Assembly (NCBI GenBank): GCA_003265435.1
Contig: NOXC01000005.1
Span: forward strand, 124,001 to 188,000
From: Cellvibrionaceae bacterium AOL6
GTDB lineage: Bacteria; Pseudomonadota; Gammaproteobacteria; Pseudomonadales; Cellvibrionaceae
Reading direction: 5' to 3'
Length of the DNA: 64,000 nucleotides
The notes beneath the pieces were generated by a model. That model saw only the letters and a list, made by a program, of their open reading frames with translations. It did no database searches and had not been told where the DNA came from. The translations under genes were made by a program, and so were the position numbers. Below are positions 10,300 through 19,946 of the stretch, one piece after another (position 1 is the stretch's first letter; each line of letters starts with the position of its first letter).

Positions 10300-11622
10300 T
10301 TACACCGCCAGACGCTGAACCTGCCCGGAGGGATCGACAAACTCAAGTTGCGAGCTTTGCATCTCCTCTGCGGCCAGAATGCGGTTGAGATCGGCCAACG
10401 GCAAACGAATTTCAAGCTCGTTGGTACCGTCGGAATGGTAGGACTCACTGATGACCGCATTATTTTTAAATAGTCGTGCGCGCAAGCGCCCCAGGCTCGG
10501 TTGCAGCAGCAATGTGGTATGAACTACGTCCTCGGCAAGCAAATCGACCACTGCCTCAAGCAATTGGTCAATGCCCTCACCCTGCTGGGCCGACACCCAG
10601 ACCGCCACGGGTTTGCCACTCTCGTCCCGGTCTATGCGCGGGGCATAGGCGTCGTTGAGGTCAATTTTGTTGTACACCAATAATTGAGGCAGCTCGCTGG
10701 CGCCAATCTCTTCCAGCACTTCACCGACCTGCTCAATATTGCGCTGGCGCTCGTCGTCCACACAATCCACGACATGCAGAAGCAGGTCAGCACTGGCCGC
10801 CTCTTCGAGCGTTGCGCGAAAACTTTCAACGAGTTTGTGCGGCAGATTGCTGATGAAGCCCACCGTATCGGCCAACACCGCCGAGCCCACCTGATCGAGT
10901 TCGATCTTGCGCATCGTCGGGTCCAGCGTCGCAAAGAGCTGATCTTCGGCGTACACCGATGCATCGGTAATCTGGTTGAATAGCGTTGATTTACCGGCGT
11001 TCGTGTAACCCACCAGTGAGACCGTGGGAATCTCGGCCCGCGATCGGGCGCGTCGACCCTGCTCACGCTGCTTGCGTACCTTTTCCAGGCGCTTGTGAAT
11101 GGACTTCAGTCGCGCGCGCAACAAGCGTCGGTCGGTTTCGAGCTGGGTTTCACCCGGCCCGCGCATGCCGATACCGCCCTTCTGACGCTCAAGGTGAGTC
11201 CACCCTCGTATCAGTCGCGTCGACATGTGCTCAAGTTGGGCGAGCTCCACCTGCAACTTACCCTCATGCGTGCGCGCACGCTGAGCGAAGATGTCGAGAA
11301 TCAGGCCTGTTCGATCGAGCACGCGGCATTGCAGCACCTTTTCCAGGTTGCGCTCTTGGCTCGGGCTCAGTTCGTGATTGAAAATCACCACCTCGGCCTT
11401 GTGCTCAAGCACCGCGCGCTGAAGCTCTTCGAGCTTGCCGGTACCGACAAAGAATTTGGGATGGGGTGTGGCACGTTGCCCGGAGAGAAATGCTGCGGGG
11501 TCTCCCCCTGCAGAGATCACGAGTTCTTCAAACTCGCGCGGGTCGTTGCTGGCCTCAGCCTGGCTGAGTTCCAGGTGAACCAGCACAGCCAGTTCACCGG
11601 AATCGGGACGATCAAAAAACAA
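10300..11622 (-). CDS. hflX: GTPase HflX
   Basis: HflX is a ribosome-associated GTPase of the Obg-HflX superfamily that splits stalled 70S ribosomes after heat stress. At 440 residues it has the N-terminal HflX domain with the Gly-rich loop GGIGMRGPGETQLETDRR. A GTPase domain follows: G1 GYTNAGKS (about residue 205), G3 DTVGF and G4 NKID. The stop codon is followed on the minus strand by a GC-rich inverted repeat (CTGGCGG/CCGCCAG) without a T-run. It starts 11 bases after hfq. Confidence 0.97.
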   Translation of the reverse strand: MFFDRPDSGELAVLVHLELSQAEASNDPREFEELVISAGGDPAAFLSGQRATPHPKFFVGTGKLEELQRAVLEHKAEVVIFNHELSPSQERNLEKVLQCRVLDRTGLILDIFAQRARTHEGKLQVELAQLEHMSTRLIRGWTHLERQKGGIGMRGPGETQLETDRRLLRARLKSIHKRLEKVRKQREQGRRARSRAEIPTVSLVGYTNAGKSTLFNQITDASVYAEDQLFATLDPTMRKIELDQVGSAVLADTVGFISNLPHKLVESFRATLEEAASADLLLHVVDCVDDERQRNIEQVGEVLEEIGASELPQLLVYNKIDLNDAYAPRIDRDESGKPVAVWVSAQQGEGIDQLLEAVVDLLAEDVVHTTLLLQPSLGRLRARLFKNNAVISESYHSDGTNELEIRLPLADLNRILAAEEMQSSQLEFVDPSGQVQRLAV

Positions 11623-11633
11623 AGTACTTCTGC

Positions 11634-11891
11634 TTAGCCTCCGGTTTCGTCTTCGCCTGGTGCGTCAGGGTTCAACATAGGAACACGCACGGGACGCGAA
11701 GGGACAACAGTCGAGATAGCATGCTTGTACACCATCTGACTGACAGTATTTTTTAACAGCACCACAAACTGGTCGAAGGACTCAACCTGGCCCTGTAACT
11801 TAATTCCGTTCACCAGATAAATAGAGACAGGAATGCGCTCCTTTCGCAGCACGTTTAGGTAAGGGTCTTGTAAAGAATGCCCTTTTGACAT
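11634..11891 (-). CDS. hfq: RNA chaperone Hfq
   Basis: Hfq forms a hexameric Sm-like ring that pairs small RNAs with mRNAs. The 85-residue protein begins [20 protein letters not shown] and shows the Sm1 region ([20 protein letters not shown]) and the Sm2 motif [14 protein letters not shown], including the conserved YKHA. The C-terminal tail is short and acidic ([10 protein letters not shown]), in contrast to the long tail of E. coli Hfq. A strong ribosome-binding site (AAGGAG) lies eight bases before the ATG. Confidence 0.98.
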   Translation of the reverse strand: MSKGHSLQDPYLNVLRKERIPVSIYLVNGIKLQGQVESFDQFVVLLKNTVSQMVYKHAISTVVPSRPVRVPMLNPDAPGEDETGG

Positions 11892-12033
11892 GGTTATTCT
11901 CCTTATGGGGTCGAATGCGAAGGCTGCAAAGCGAGGGTCAGGTCATGACCTCAGGCGGCAGCTTCTAAAAAATAAAATAGCAACATAGCATCGGAGCAGA
12001 ACGGCAGCTGCCAAAATCTGTCCAGTACTTACA

Positions 12034-12999
12034 TTATATGGTGCTTTTACGGCAAAAACTCAAGCAGAGATGCACAATTTCTTCAATATCTTTCAGATTT
12101 TGGCACTCGTCGAGGGTATCGACCCAATTCAGGCCCGGCCAGCCTCGAAGCCAGGTCAACTGGCGCTTTGCCAACTGTCGGGTGGCTGCGACGCCTTTGT
12201 CGATTAAGGCGTCATAATCATAGTCACCATCAAGGTAGGCCCATACTTGCCTGTAGCCCACTGCGCGGATGGCCGGCAACGACACATTGAGATCACCGCG
12301 TGCACGTAACGCTTTGACCTCATCGATGAAGCCCTGTTCCAACATGCGCTCAAATCGCAACGCGATACGCGCATGCAACACACTGCGTTCGCGCGGCGCC
12401 AGCGCGAGCTGCACCCATGTATATTGATCCAACAGACCACCCTGCCCGCCACTTTGCCAGGACGACAACGGCTTGCCCGTGCTGCGCCACACCTCCAGTG
12501 CGCGCCCTAGACGCTGGCTGTGATTGGGGTGAATGCGCTCGGCACTGAGTGGGTCGACCTTGGCCAGCTCGGCATGTATCGCGGGCCAGCCCTCGCGTAG
12601 CGCCTGTGCTTCAATGGCCTCGCGTATCTCAGGGTCCGCCGGGGGGATGTCCGACAGGCCTTCAAGCAGGGCCTTAAAATACATCATCGTGCCACCCGCC
12701 AGAATCGGAGTGCGCCCACGGGCCACGATATCGTTTATACATTGGCGCGCATCGGCGACAAAGTCCGCAACCGAATAGGGTTGGGCCGGGTCGCAAATGT
12801 CCATCAGGTGATGGGGAATGCCGGCCTGCTCGTCGAGGCTCGGTTTGGCTGCACCGATATTCAGGCCGCGATACACCAGTGCGGAATCCACACTGATGAT
12901 TTCGCCATTAAGTGCGTGCGCGAGGCCGATGGCCGTGTCGGTTTTGCCCGATGCGGTCGGCCCCATCAGTGCCACCGCGAGCGGGGCCGAGGCCGTCAC
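12034..12999 (-). CDS. miaA: tRNA dimethylallyltransferase
   Basis: MiaA transfers a dimethylallyl group from DMAPP to N6 of A37 in tRNAs that read codons starting with U. It is 321 residues with the P-loop GPTASGKT at residues 13-20, [17 protein letters not shown], and [19 protein letters not shown] with the conserved RxxRALE pattern. The start is GTG at 12999; its first base overlaps the mutL TAG stop by one base. That one-base overlap and the operon order mutL-miaA-hfq point to translational coupling. Confidence 0.97.
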   Translation of the reverse strand: MTASAPLAVALMGPTASGKTDTAIGLAHALNGEIISVDSALVYRGLNIGAAKPSLDEQAGIPHHLMDICDPAQPYSVADFVADARQCINDIVARGRTPILAGGTMMYFKALLEGLSDIPPADPEIREAIEAQALREGWPAIHAELAKVDPLSAERIHPNHSQRLGRALEVWRSTGKPLSSWQSGGQGGLLDQYTWVQLALAPRERSVLHARIALRFERMLEQGFIDEVKALRARGDLNVSLPAIRAVGYRQVWAYLDGDYDYDALIDKGVAATRQLAKRQLTWLRGWPGLNWVDTLDECQNLKDIEEIVHLCLSFCRKSTI

Positions 13000-14834
13000 T
13001 ACTGCCCCCGCAAGAACAGTTTATCGAGGTCGGCCAGACTCATCGCCGACCAAGTGGGTCGACCATGGTTACATTGACCACTGCGCTCGGTGTCTTCCAT
13101 CTGTCGCAACAGTGCATTCATTTCAGGCACGGTTAAACGCCGGTTCGCGCGCACTGAACCGTGACAGGCCATCGTCGACAAAATTTCATTGATGTGTTCG
13201 CGAATCCGCTGACTGCTGCCATATTCGATAATGTCTGACAGGACGTCGCGCAGAAGGGACTCCACATTGCTGTGGCTTAAAATCACCGGCACCTCGCGCA
13301 CGACGAGACTTTCCGGCCCCACTCTCGCAACCTGAAAACCCAGCGCAGCGAAAATTTCGTGCTGATCTTCCACGCAGGCGGCTTCTTTCTCGCTGACCGC
13401 GATACTCAGCGGCACTAGGAGCGGTTGCGAGGGCACGCTGCGCGAATCAAAGTCGCGTTTCATCTTTTCGTAGGTGATGCGCTCATGCGCCGCGTGCATG
13501 TCGACCACCACAAGGCCTTCCGCATTTTCAGCCAAGATGTAGATGCCTTTCAGTTGCGCAAGCGCAAAACCGAGGGGAGGCACATCGCCTTCTTCCTCGG
13601 GCATCATCGGCTGCATGGCTGGACGCGCCATGCCCTCACTCGCGCCCGGCTCGGGATTCAACAGCGCGGAATACGAGGCAATCTGCTCAGCCACATTGGC
13701 CGTGGAGTAAGAAGTCACAGGAACGCTCGGGCGCGTCTGCTGAAAACGCATACTGTCTTGCACCGGAGCGGCCTCGGTTTCCGCAACCGGCTGAGCCAAT
13801 TCGGTCGGCGCGGTCTGCGCCTGCGGGCGTACATCGGCCAGCACTTTGTGCAGGCTGCGGAATAAAAAGTCGTGTACCAGTCGGCTATCCCGAAAACGCA
13901 CTTCGTGCTTGGTCGGGTGCACGTTGACATCGACCGTGGCCGGATCGAGCTCGAGATAGAGCACAAAGGCGGGATGACGGCCGTGGAACAACACGTCCTG
14001 ATAGGCCTGCCGCACCGCATGCGACACCAACTTGTCGCGGATCGCGCGGCCATTCACGAAGAAGTGCTGCAAATCTGCCTGACTGCGCGAAAACGTTGGA
14101 AGCGCAACCCAACCCCACAAGCGCAGACCGGTGTGTTCGATATCCACATGCAGAGCATTGTCGATAAATGCCGGCCCGCAAATCTGAGCCACGCGACGCT
14201 CGCGCTCTATTTGCGCAGACGCGGGGCGCCAGGCATGCACGACACGTGCGTTATTCTTCAAACTGAAACCGAGATCAAAACGCGACAGCGCCTGCTTTTT
14301 CAAAATATCTTCGATGCGGCTGTATTCGGTTTTTTCGGTCCGCAAAAACTTGCGGCGCGCGGGGGTATTAAAGAAGAGATCCCGTACCTCCACCGTGGTG
14401 CCCCTTGGATGGGCCGCCGGCATCAGCGACGCCTCCATATCTCGCCCTTCCGCTTTCGCACACCAGGCTTCACCGGCCTCGCCGGTATTGGAGGTCATCA
14501 CCAGCCGCGAGACCGAACTGATACTCGCCAGCGCCTCGCCTCGAAAACCGAGCGAAGCCACAGCCTCGAGCTCATCGAGCTCATGGATCTTGCTGGTGGC
14601 GTGGCGGCTTAGCGCCAGAGGCAGGTCATCGCGATCGATGCCCAAGCCGTTGTCGCGTACGCGCATCAGCTTGACGCCGCCCTGTTCGATTTCCACATCA
14701 ATTTGCGTCGCTCGAGCATCGATGCTGTTCTCAACCAGCTCTTTGACCACGGATGCGGGGCGTTCAACCACTTCACCGGCAGCAATCTGGTTCGCCAACC
14801 GGGGGCTGAGTTTTTTAATTCGTCTGGAAGTCAT
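12999..14834 (-). CDS. mutL: DNA mismatch repair protein MutL, endonuclease-motif type
   Basis: MutL is the ATP-dependent linker between MutS recognition and strand incision. At 611 residues it has the GHKL ATPase N-terminus ([45 protein letters not shown]) and a variable Pro/Ala-rich linker (about residues 335-425). The C-terminal dimerisation domain contains [12 protein letters not shown], a near match to the DQHA(x)2E(x)4E metal-binding endonuclease motif with Met for Gln. [10 protein letters not shown] and CNHGRPT complete the site. E. coli MutL lacks this motif; pseudomonad MutL has it. A MutH-independent repair system is therefore expected. Confidence 0.96.
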   Translation of the reverse strand: MTSRRIKKLSPRLANQIAAGEVVERPASVVKELVENSIDARATQIDVEIEQGGVKLMRVRDNGLGIDRDDLPLALSRHATSKIHELDELEAVASLGFRGEALASISSVSRLVMTSNTGEAGEAWCAKAEGRDMEASLMPAAHPRGTTVEVRDLFFNTPARRKFLRTEKTEYSRIEDILKKQALSRFDLGFSLKNNARVVHAWRPASAQIERERRVAQICGPAFIDNALHVDIEHTGLRLWGWVALPTFSRSQADLQHFFVNGRAIRDKLVSHAVRQAYQDVLFHGRHPAFVLYLELDPATVDVNVHPTKHEVRFRDSRLVHDFLFRSLHKVLADVRPQAQTAPTELAQPVAETEAAPVQDSMRFQQTRPSVPVTSYSTANVAEQIASYSALLNPEPGASEGMARPAMQPMMPEEEGDVPPLGFALAQLKGIYILAENAEGLVVVDMHAAHERITYEKMKRDFDSRSVPSQPLLVPLSIAVSEKEAACVEDQHEIFAALGFQVARVGPESLVVREVPVILSHSNVESLLRDVLSDIIEYGSSQRIREHINEILSTMACHGSVRANRRLTVPEMNALLRQMEDTERSGQCNHGRPTWSAMSLADLDKLFLRGQ

Positions 14835-14899
14835 GCTCTCCGGCCTGCTTGCAGCCCTGCGTGAGGGCTGAGCTTGATCGTTTCAGGATCGTCCTGCGC

Positions 14900-15058
14900 T
14901 TATATAGCGGGGATGGTCAGCTTTTGCCCGACGCGAATGGTCGAACCGCTGAGGTTGTTCTCTTTCTGTATCTGCGCGACCGACACTTTGTAGCGTGCCG
15001 CGATGGACGACAGTGTATCACCTCTGGCAATCGTATACTCAATAGCTCCGCTGCCATG
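14900..15058 (-). other. Displaced LysM domain of amiB (out of frame)
   Basis: Reading the minus strand in the frame one base off from amiB gives HGSGAIEYTIARGDTLSSIA and continues through ARYKVSVAQIQKENNLSG to VGQKLTIPAI and a TAA at 14902-14900. This is a complete LysM peptidoglycan-binding domain (about 52 residues). It has no start codon of its own. The upstream amiB frame would run into it if the A7 tract at 15059-15065 had six A residues instead of seven. Confidence 0.85.
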
Positions 15059-16244
15059 TTTTTTTCCAAGCGAGGAAGCTGCCCTCGGGCGGCTTTTCAG
15101 AGAAGTAGTCGTGAATACCCTTGAATATCGCCTTCGACAATTTTGTGCGGTGCGCCAGCGAGTTGAGGTTTTTCGCTTCGGTGGGGTTGGTGATAAATCC
15201 GGTCTCGATCAGCAGCGAGGGGACGTCGGCCGATTTCAACACTGCGAAACCTGCACTTTCAACCCGCTTTGAATGCAGGTGTGTCACACGCCCCATTTCA
15301 TTTAACACGCGCGCACCGACATCAATACTGGTTTCCATACTGCGCGTCATCGACAAATCGACGAGAATTTTGCGCAGTTGGTCTTCCTTGTCACTGAGGT
15401 CGATGCGATCCACCCCTCCGATTAAGTCTGACTTATTTTCCTTCGACGCGAGAATGCTCGCCATTTTTGACGAGGCGCCACGATGTGACAGCGTGAATAC
15501 CGAAGCGCCGCGTGCTTTCGGGTTGTCAAAGCCATCGGCGTGAATGGAAAGAAACAGGTCAGCATGCGCTTGTCGGGCTTTTTCAGGGCGCGCGCCCAAG
15601 CTGAGATAATAATCACCGTCGCGAACCAGTAGCGCTTTATAGCCGGGCTCGGCATTGATAATGTTGGCCAGGTTTTTCGCAATCAACAAGACCACGGTTT
15701 TTTCATAGAGACGCCCAGGCCCAATGGCTCCCGGGTCCTCACCGCCGTGACCGGCGTCAATCGCGATAACAATGTCTCTGCGCGACGTGGTTTGCGTTTC
15801 TTCAATAATCGACTCGACGGTTTTGACGGTTTGCCGCTGGACATCGTACAAGTCCACCACGAGCCGGTCGGGCTTGTCATCAATGCGCTTGAGCGCAAAG
15901 CTGCGCGGCTTAACGTCTTCTTTCAAGTCGAGCACGATGCGCAAATCACCATTCTGCTGAGCGCCGTGACGCACGCGCTCAACCGGCGTATTTGATAAGG
16001 CAAGATCCGTGGTGCGCGCGGCAAAGCGTGAAGCTTTGATATCGATGACAAGACGACTGGGGTTATCGAGCTTAAAAACGGTGTGCTCGGCAGGGCCATT
16101 TAAATCAAAGACGAGGCGAGTGGAGTCCGGAGAGCGCCAGAGGCGTACGCCTTCGACCGTAGCCGAATGCGCCGCAGAGGCCAAGGATGCCCAAATGAAG
16201 GCAAGGCCCATAAGGAAAACTAAATGTTGGTTGACGCGCTTCAT
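15039..16244 (-). CDS. amiB: N-acetylmuramoyl-L-alanine amidase AmiB/AmiC type, frameshifted before its LysM
   Basis: This is a periplasmic zinc amidase that cleaves septal peptidoglycan so daughter cells separate. The signal peptide is at residues 1-27, then an AMIN domain (VEGVRLWRSPDSTRLVFDL) and an Amidase_3 domain with zinc ligands in DAGHGGEDPGA, the second His in LSIHADGF and the catalytic Glu in LLIETGFITN. As read it ends after 401 residues with the unnatural tail TWQRSY. A LysM domain continues in another frame, separated by an A7 tract at 15059-15065. With A6 the product would be about 447 residues, like pseudomonad AmiB. ATG at 16244 follows AGGTGG; the frame is also open to an ATG at 16265. 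It lies between tsaE and mutL. Confidence 0.9.
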   Translation of the reverse strand: MKRVNQHLVFLMGLAFIWASLASAAHSATVEGVRLWRSPDSTRLVFDLNGPAEHTVFKLDNPSRLVIDIKASRFAARTTDLALSNTPVERVRHGAQQNGDLRIVLDLKEDVKPRSFALKRIDDKPDRLVVDLYDVQRQTVKTVESIIEETQTTSRRDIVIAIDAGHGGEDPGAIGPGRLYEKTVVLLIAKNLANIINAEPGYKALLVRDGDYYLSLGARPEKARQAHADLFLSIHADGFDNPKARGASVFTLSHRGASSKMASILASKENKSDLIGGVDRIDLSDKEDQLRKILVDLSMTRSMETSIDVGARVLNEMGRVTHLHSKRVESAGFAVLKSADVPSLLIETGFITNPTEAKNLNSLAHRTKLSKAIFKGIHDYFSEKPPEGSFLAWKKTWQRSY

Positions 16245-16252
16245 TCCACCTA

Positions 16253-16723
16253 TCAAGAACCGCATTGTTCCACAATGCGCAAACCCCGTTCACTTTCTGA
16301 CCGCATAGTAACAGTTCTACCGGTACCCGACACCTCGAATTGCACGCAAAGATCGGGCGCCGCGAGAATACCCTGGCCTTTTTCTGGCCACTCCACCAAG
16401 CACAGGCTGCCCTCTTTAAAATAGTCGCGAATCCCCATGTACTCCAGCTCCTCTGGGTGCCCGAGGCGATACAGGTCAAAGTGAAAGACCTGCAAGCCAT
16501 CTAATTCATATGGTTCGACAAGCGTATAGGTCGGGCTCTTAACCGCACCTGAATGACCGAGAGCCTGCAAAAAGCCTCGGCAAAAGGTGGTTTTGCCTGC
16601 GCCGAGCGTACCGGTTAAAAACAGGCTGATGCCGACCACGGCGTGTGCGCGGCAGAGTTGAGCCAATTCGGCGCCCAGCGCGAGCGTCGCGGACTCATCC
16701 GCCAGTGTGACTGATTTGTTCAT
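16253..16723 (-). CDS. tsaE: tRNA threonylcarbamoyladenosine biosynthesis ATPase TsaE
   Basis: TsaE (YjeE) is the ATPase of the TsaBDE complex that makes the t6A37 modification. The 156-residue form starts MNKSVTLADESATLALG. It has the P-loop GTLGAGKTTFCRGFLQALG, the VKSPTYTLVEPYE segment and HFDLYRL, all typical of TsaE. The frame is open upstream to 16849, but that stretch is Arg-rich and overlaps nnr. The preferred start still overlaps the nnr end by 29 bases. Confidence 0.95.
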   Translation of the reverse strand: MNKSVTLADESATLALGAELAQLCRAHAVVGISLFLTGTLGAGKTTFCRGFLQALGHSGAVKSPTYTLVEPYELDGLQVFHFDLYRLGHPEELEYMGIRDYFKEGSLCLVEWPEKGQGILAAPDLCVQFEVSGTGRTVTMRSESERGLRIVEQCGS

Positions 16724-18197
16724 GTAAAACGTTCCGAACCAAGGGCCCCAGCTCGCTGGCGCGTATTCCAATTTGTCCCCATTGTGCCGCCGCGTCGTCT
16801 CCAGCGCGAGCGTGCAGCCAAACACCAAGATCCGCCGCCTCCTCCGCATTCAGGCCCTGAGCAAGCAGCGCGACAAGAATACCGCACAGCGTATCGCCCA
16901 TACCGGCGACCGCCATAGCGGCATTGCCTTCGGCGCACACCCTAAGGCCGGCCGTAGAGGCAATCACGGTGCCCGCTCCTTTCAAGACCACGGTCACCCC
17001 ATAGCGTTCCACCAGTGCCTGCGCTGCGGCGAAGCGATCCGCTTGTAGCTCAGCCGTTGTGCAACCGAGCAAGCGCGCGGCCTCGCCGGGATGTGGTGTC
17101 AGCACGATATTGCGATGCTCCGGCAGCAGAACCTCGCCCTTTGCCAATAAATTTAACGCATCGGCGTCGAGCACCAGAGGCAGGCCACTATCGCAGGCGG
17201 CCTGAACTTCGTGTTGTGCCGCATCGGATTGCCCAAGGCCCGGCCCGATCGCCACCGCACGATAGCGCGACCACGCCTGCTCATGCTTGGGCATCGCGCT
17301 CGCACGCATCACCTCCGGCAGGCGCAAGACCAGCGACCCCGCTTCCGCCGCGCGGCTGTAAAGAGAAATCAGCCCCACCCCCGAATACAGTGCCGCTTCG
17401 GCACACAGTACGAGCGCACCGAACATGCCCGGCGCACCGCCCACAATCAAAGCGTGCCCGTGGCTGCCCTTGTGACTGTCAGCATGACGAGCCAGGTGTG
17501 CACACAGCGATTGGGGTTGCAATAAGGTCACTCGACGCGCTGATGATGTCACCAAACGCTCAATATCGAGGCCGAGCGCATCGAGTTCAAGCTGACCGCA
17601 ACAGTCCCGCGCGGCGCCGACAAACAGGCCGCGCTTATAGGCGATAAAGGTGAGGGTCGCGGTCGCGCGTACCGCGGAATCGACAATGTTGCCGGTATCG
17701 CTATCGATTCCCGAGGGCACATCCAGTGCGATGACCGGTTTCGTCTGCGCGTTGATCCAGGAGATCAATGCCGCGTAGGGCGCTTTGAGCTGACCTTGAA
17801 TCCCGGTCCCCAGCAGCGCATCGAATACGAGGTCGACTTCGCCAACGCAGTGCGGTGAAGCCAAAAACACATCCGCGGCCACGATCTCCACACCTTCCTG
17901 CACCGCATAATCACGAGCACCAGCGGCTTCGTTACGCAACGCTTCTGGCGCTTTCGCTGCGACCACGCAGGCCTGCAGCCCGGCCTGTTTAGCGAGTGCG
18001 GCCACCACGTAGCCGTCGCCACCATTATTGCCGCCGCCACAGAATATGAGCCAGCGCTGCGCATTGGGATACCAACGTCGCGCGCGTTCGAAGGCAGCTC
18101 GGCCAGCCCGCTTCATCAGCACCAGTCCGGGCGTTCCGGCCGCGATGGCTGCGGCGTCGAGCTGTCGGGTTTGTTCAGCGGTAAACAGATGCGGCAT
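16695..18197 (-). CDS. nnr: Bifunctional NAD(P)H-hydrate repair enzyme
   Basis: This enzyme repairs damaged NAD(P)H. The N-terminal epimerase (YjeF_N, residues about 1-210) interconverts R and S hydrates and contains FCGGGNNGGDGYVVAAL. The C-terminal ADP-dependent dehydratase (about residues 225-490) contains LTPHPGEAARLLG, LKGAGTVIA and the ribokinase-like GNAAMAVAGMGDTLCGIL. The 500-residue length is normal. It is the first gene of the minus-strand cluster and is divergent from queG, with a 77-base gap that must hold both promoters. Confidence 0.96.
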   Translation of the reverse strand: MPHLFTAEQTRQLDAAAIAAGTPGLVLMKRAGRAAFERARRWYPNAQRWLIFCGGGNNGGDGYVVAALAKQAGLQACVVAAKAPEALRNEAAGARDYAVQEGVEIVAADVFLASPHCVGEVDLVFDALLGTGIQGQLKAPYAALISWINAQTKPVIALDVPSGIDSDTGNIVDSAVRATATLTFIAYKRGLFVGAARDCCGQLELDALGLDIERLVTSSARRVTLLQPQSLCAHLARHADSHKGSHGHALIVGGAPGMFGALVLCAEAALYSGVGLISLYSRAAEAGSLVLRLPEVMRASAMPKHEQAWSRYRAVAIGPGLGQSDAAQHEVQAACDSGLPLVLDADALNLLAKGEVLLPEHRNIVLTPHPGEAARLLGCTTAELQADRFAAAQALVERYGVTVVLKGAGTVIASTAGLRVCAEGNAAMAVAGMGDTLCGILVALLAQGLNAEEAADLGVWLHARAGDDAAAQWGQIGIRASELGPLVRNVLHEQISHTGG

Positions 18198-18274
18198 CGC
18201 GCGGTGTGAATCGTTCGGTTAATGGGCGTGATCCGGTATCATACACGCACTCCCCAAGCCGTAAAACGAACAAC

Positions 18275-19390
18275 ATGAGCGAGCGCGACGACATCCTGGC
18301 ATTAATGAGCCACATTGAGACCTGGGTGCAGGAATTGGGTTTTAACGGCTTCGGTATCAGCACCATCAAACTCGATGAGGCTGCGCGTGAACACCAGGCC
18401 TGGCTCGACCAGGGTTATCATGGCGGCATGGCGTGGCTGCAGGAAAACAGCACACTTCGTTACCACCCCGACAAGCTCGTGGAAGGCACGGCGACCATCG
18501 TGTCTGTGCGTCTGAATTATTTAAATGAAGACCTGCCTCTGGTGCCGCGATTAAAAGAAGGCAACAAAGCCTACGTCGCCGCGTACGCCCAGGGCCGGGA
18601 CTACCATAAATTGATGCGCAAGCGTCTGGCTCAGCTCGGTAAACGCATCAGCGACTACGTGCTCGAACACGCACTGCACCCCGCGCCGAACACCCGCGCG
18701 TTTGTCGATAGCGCACCGGTACTCGAGCGGCCTATTGCCGAACAGGCCGGACTCGGCTGGACCGGCAAGCACACGCTGATTCTGAACGAACACGAAGGCA
18801 GCTGGTTTTTTCTCGGGGAGCTGTTTACAAACCTGCCGCTACCGCCCACCCCTTACCAAGCCGAAAATCACTGCGGCGATTGCGAAGCCTGCCTGCAGAT
18901 CTGCCCCACCGACGCCTTTCCAGCGCCCTATACACTCGACGCCAGCCGCTGCATTTCGTATTTGACGATAGAGCACAAGGGGGCGATTCCAGTCGAATTT
19001 CGCGAGCCGATGGGCAACCGGATTTTCGGCTGTGACGACTGCCAGATTATCTGCCCTTGGAATAAATTTGCGAAACACACGGAGGAGTCGGATTTTCGGC
19101 CCCGAGCCCACCTCGATAACGCCGAACTACTGGACCTGTTTGCGTGGAGCGAGGAAGCCTTTCTCAAGCACACCGAGGGCTCAGCGATACGCCGTACCGG
19201 CTACGAAAACTGGCAGCGCAATGTTGCGGTTGCACTCGGCAACGCGCCCCAAGACCTCCGCATCATCGAAGCCCTCGAAGCCCGCCGCCCTCACAGCAGT
19301 GCCATGGTACAAGAACACATTGACTGGGCGCTGATGCGCCAACGCAGCGGCACTCGCCGCAAACGCAAAATCCGCCGCCCTTCCGCATAG
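18275..19390 (+). CDS. queG: Epoxyqueuosine reductase QueG
   Basis: QueG reduces epoxyqueuosine to queuosine in tRNA, using cobalamin and two [4Fe-4S] clusters. The 371-residue protein has the conserved DSAPVLERPIAEQAGLGW region. Two ferredoxin-like Cys clusters follow, CGDCEACLQICPTDAF and CDDCQIICPWN, with RCISYLTIEHKG between them. A C-terminal HEAT-like helical part follows. ATG at 18275 (MSERDD) starts the conserved region; the frame is open further upstream to 18206 but that extension looks non-coding. Confidence 0.96.
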   Translation: MSERDDILALMSHIETWVQELGFNGFGISTIKLDEAAREHQAWLDQGYHGGMAWLQENSTLRYHPDKLVEGTATIVSVRLNYLNEDLPLVPRLKEGNKAYVAAYAQGRDYHKLMRKRLAQLGKRISDYVLEHALHPAPNTRAFVDSAPVLERPIAEQAGLGWTGKHTLILNEHEGSWFFLGELFTNLPLPPTPYQAENHCGDCEACLQICPTDAFPAPYTLDASRCISYLTIEHKGAIPVEFREPMGNRIFGCDDCQIICPWNKFAKHTEESDFRPRAHLDNAELLDLFAWSEEAFLKHTEGSAIRRTGYENWQRNVAVALGNAPQDLRIIEALEARRPHSSAMVQEHIDWALMRQRSGTRRKRKIRRPSA

Positions 19391-19448
19391 CGCATGCACT
19401 GGGGTCAGACCCCGACGCATGCGTTGGGGTCTGACCCCAGTGCATGCG
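19391..19448. repeat. REPIN-like inverted repeat between convergent genes
   Basis: Two 23-base arms, 19391-19413 and 19426-19448, are perfect reverse complements; each carries a GGGGTCAGACCCC-type core. The 12-base centre includes the palindrome ACGCATGCGT (19415-19424). The element exactly fills the space between the queG stop codon and the stop codon of the convergent gene, so it may also end both transcripts. It has the form of two inverted REP units. Confidence 0.85.
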
Positions 19449-19718
19449 TTAGTGGCGAATGATGATGTCGGGTTCGGCGTTGATGGAGCCGTCGAGCTCG
19501 AGCACGCTGAACGAGGAGGCGTCCGCGTTGCGGATGACGACCGTAGGGTCCTGAAAGAGGGGGCGGCGAACGAACGCGAGCTGCCAGCCAAAACCTTCTA
19601 CCTGACGCAGCGTACGCCGCTGCTCATCATTCAGAAATTCACGCAGATTAATTGGAATAGGGCTCATACCGCGACGACGTTCGTGACCGGTGTGAGCTTG
19701 GGGAGACGACATAGCCAT
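19449..19718 (-). CDS. Conserved small protein of unknown function
   Basis: This 89-residue soluble protein has no signal peptide or membrane segment. It contains GISPIPINLREFLNDEQ-like and EGFGWQLAFVRRPLFQDPTV segments and ends DIIIRH. The pattern of conserved-looking charged and aromatic residues suggests a folded gammaproteobacterial protein, but I cannot name a function. The start ATG at 19718 (MAMSSPQ) is preceded by GAGGT; the longer frame from 19859 has no site. It lies downstream of orn's neighbourhood on the same strand, and converges with queG. Confidence 0.7.
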   Translation of the reverse strand: MAMSSPQAHTGHERRRGMSPIPINLREFLNDEQRRTLRQVEGFGWQLAFVRRPLFQDPTVVIRNADASSFSVLELDGSINAEPDIIIRH

Positions 19719-19917
19719 AAAACAGTACCTCAACAACGCATCAGGCAGAGGACCTACAAAAAAACCAATATCAAGCAACACGTTCTGATGCTCCGCATCC
19801 GCGAAAGCATCACCCTTGTCTGATTTTTTAAGCTTGGGCCGAGTTGAGTGCGCTGTCAAAAACCACTTTAGACTAATAAATAATGTGGAAATAACGCGTA
19901 ATTCTATGGGAGGGAAG

Positions 19918-19937
19918 CGGCGACAGAGTTGTCGCCG
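19918..19937 (-). terminator. Hairpin after orn, terminator-like without T-run
   Basis: CGGCGACA and TGTCGCCG form a perfect 8-base-pair stem with a four-base loop, ten bases after the orn stop codon on the minus strand. No T-run follows, so termination would need help from Rho; it may only stabilise the 3' end. Confidence 0.45.
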
Positions 19938-19946
19938 AAAATGTTT

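Noticed and set aside
10291-10312. GC-rich inverted repeat at the hflX stop codon
   Set aside because: No T-run follows, and most of it is coding sequence of hflX, so I do not call it a terminator.
11941-11952. Perfect palindrome AGGTCATGACCT upstream of hfq
   Set aside because: Twelve bases can arise by chance and it is not placed on a recognisable promoter; no known regulator site matches with confidence.
13872-14612. Plus-strand open frame (246 codons)
   Set aside because: Antisense to mutL and without ribosome-binding site or known domain.
18198-18274. Possible tRNA gene near queG, as in some enterobacteria
   Set aside because: The gap is only 77 bases and shows no cloverleaf or T-loop (GGTTCGAnTCC) pattern; I found no tRNA or rRNA gene in the window.
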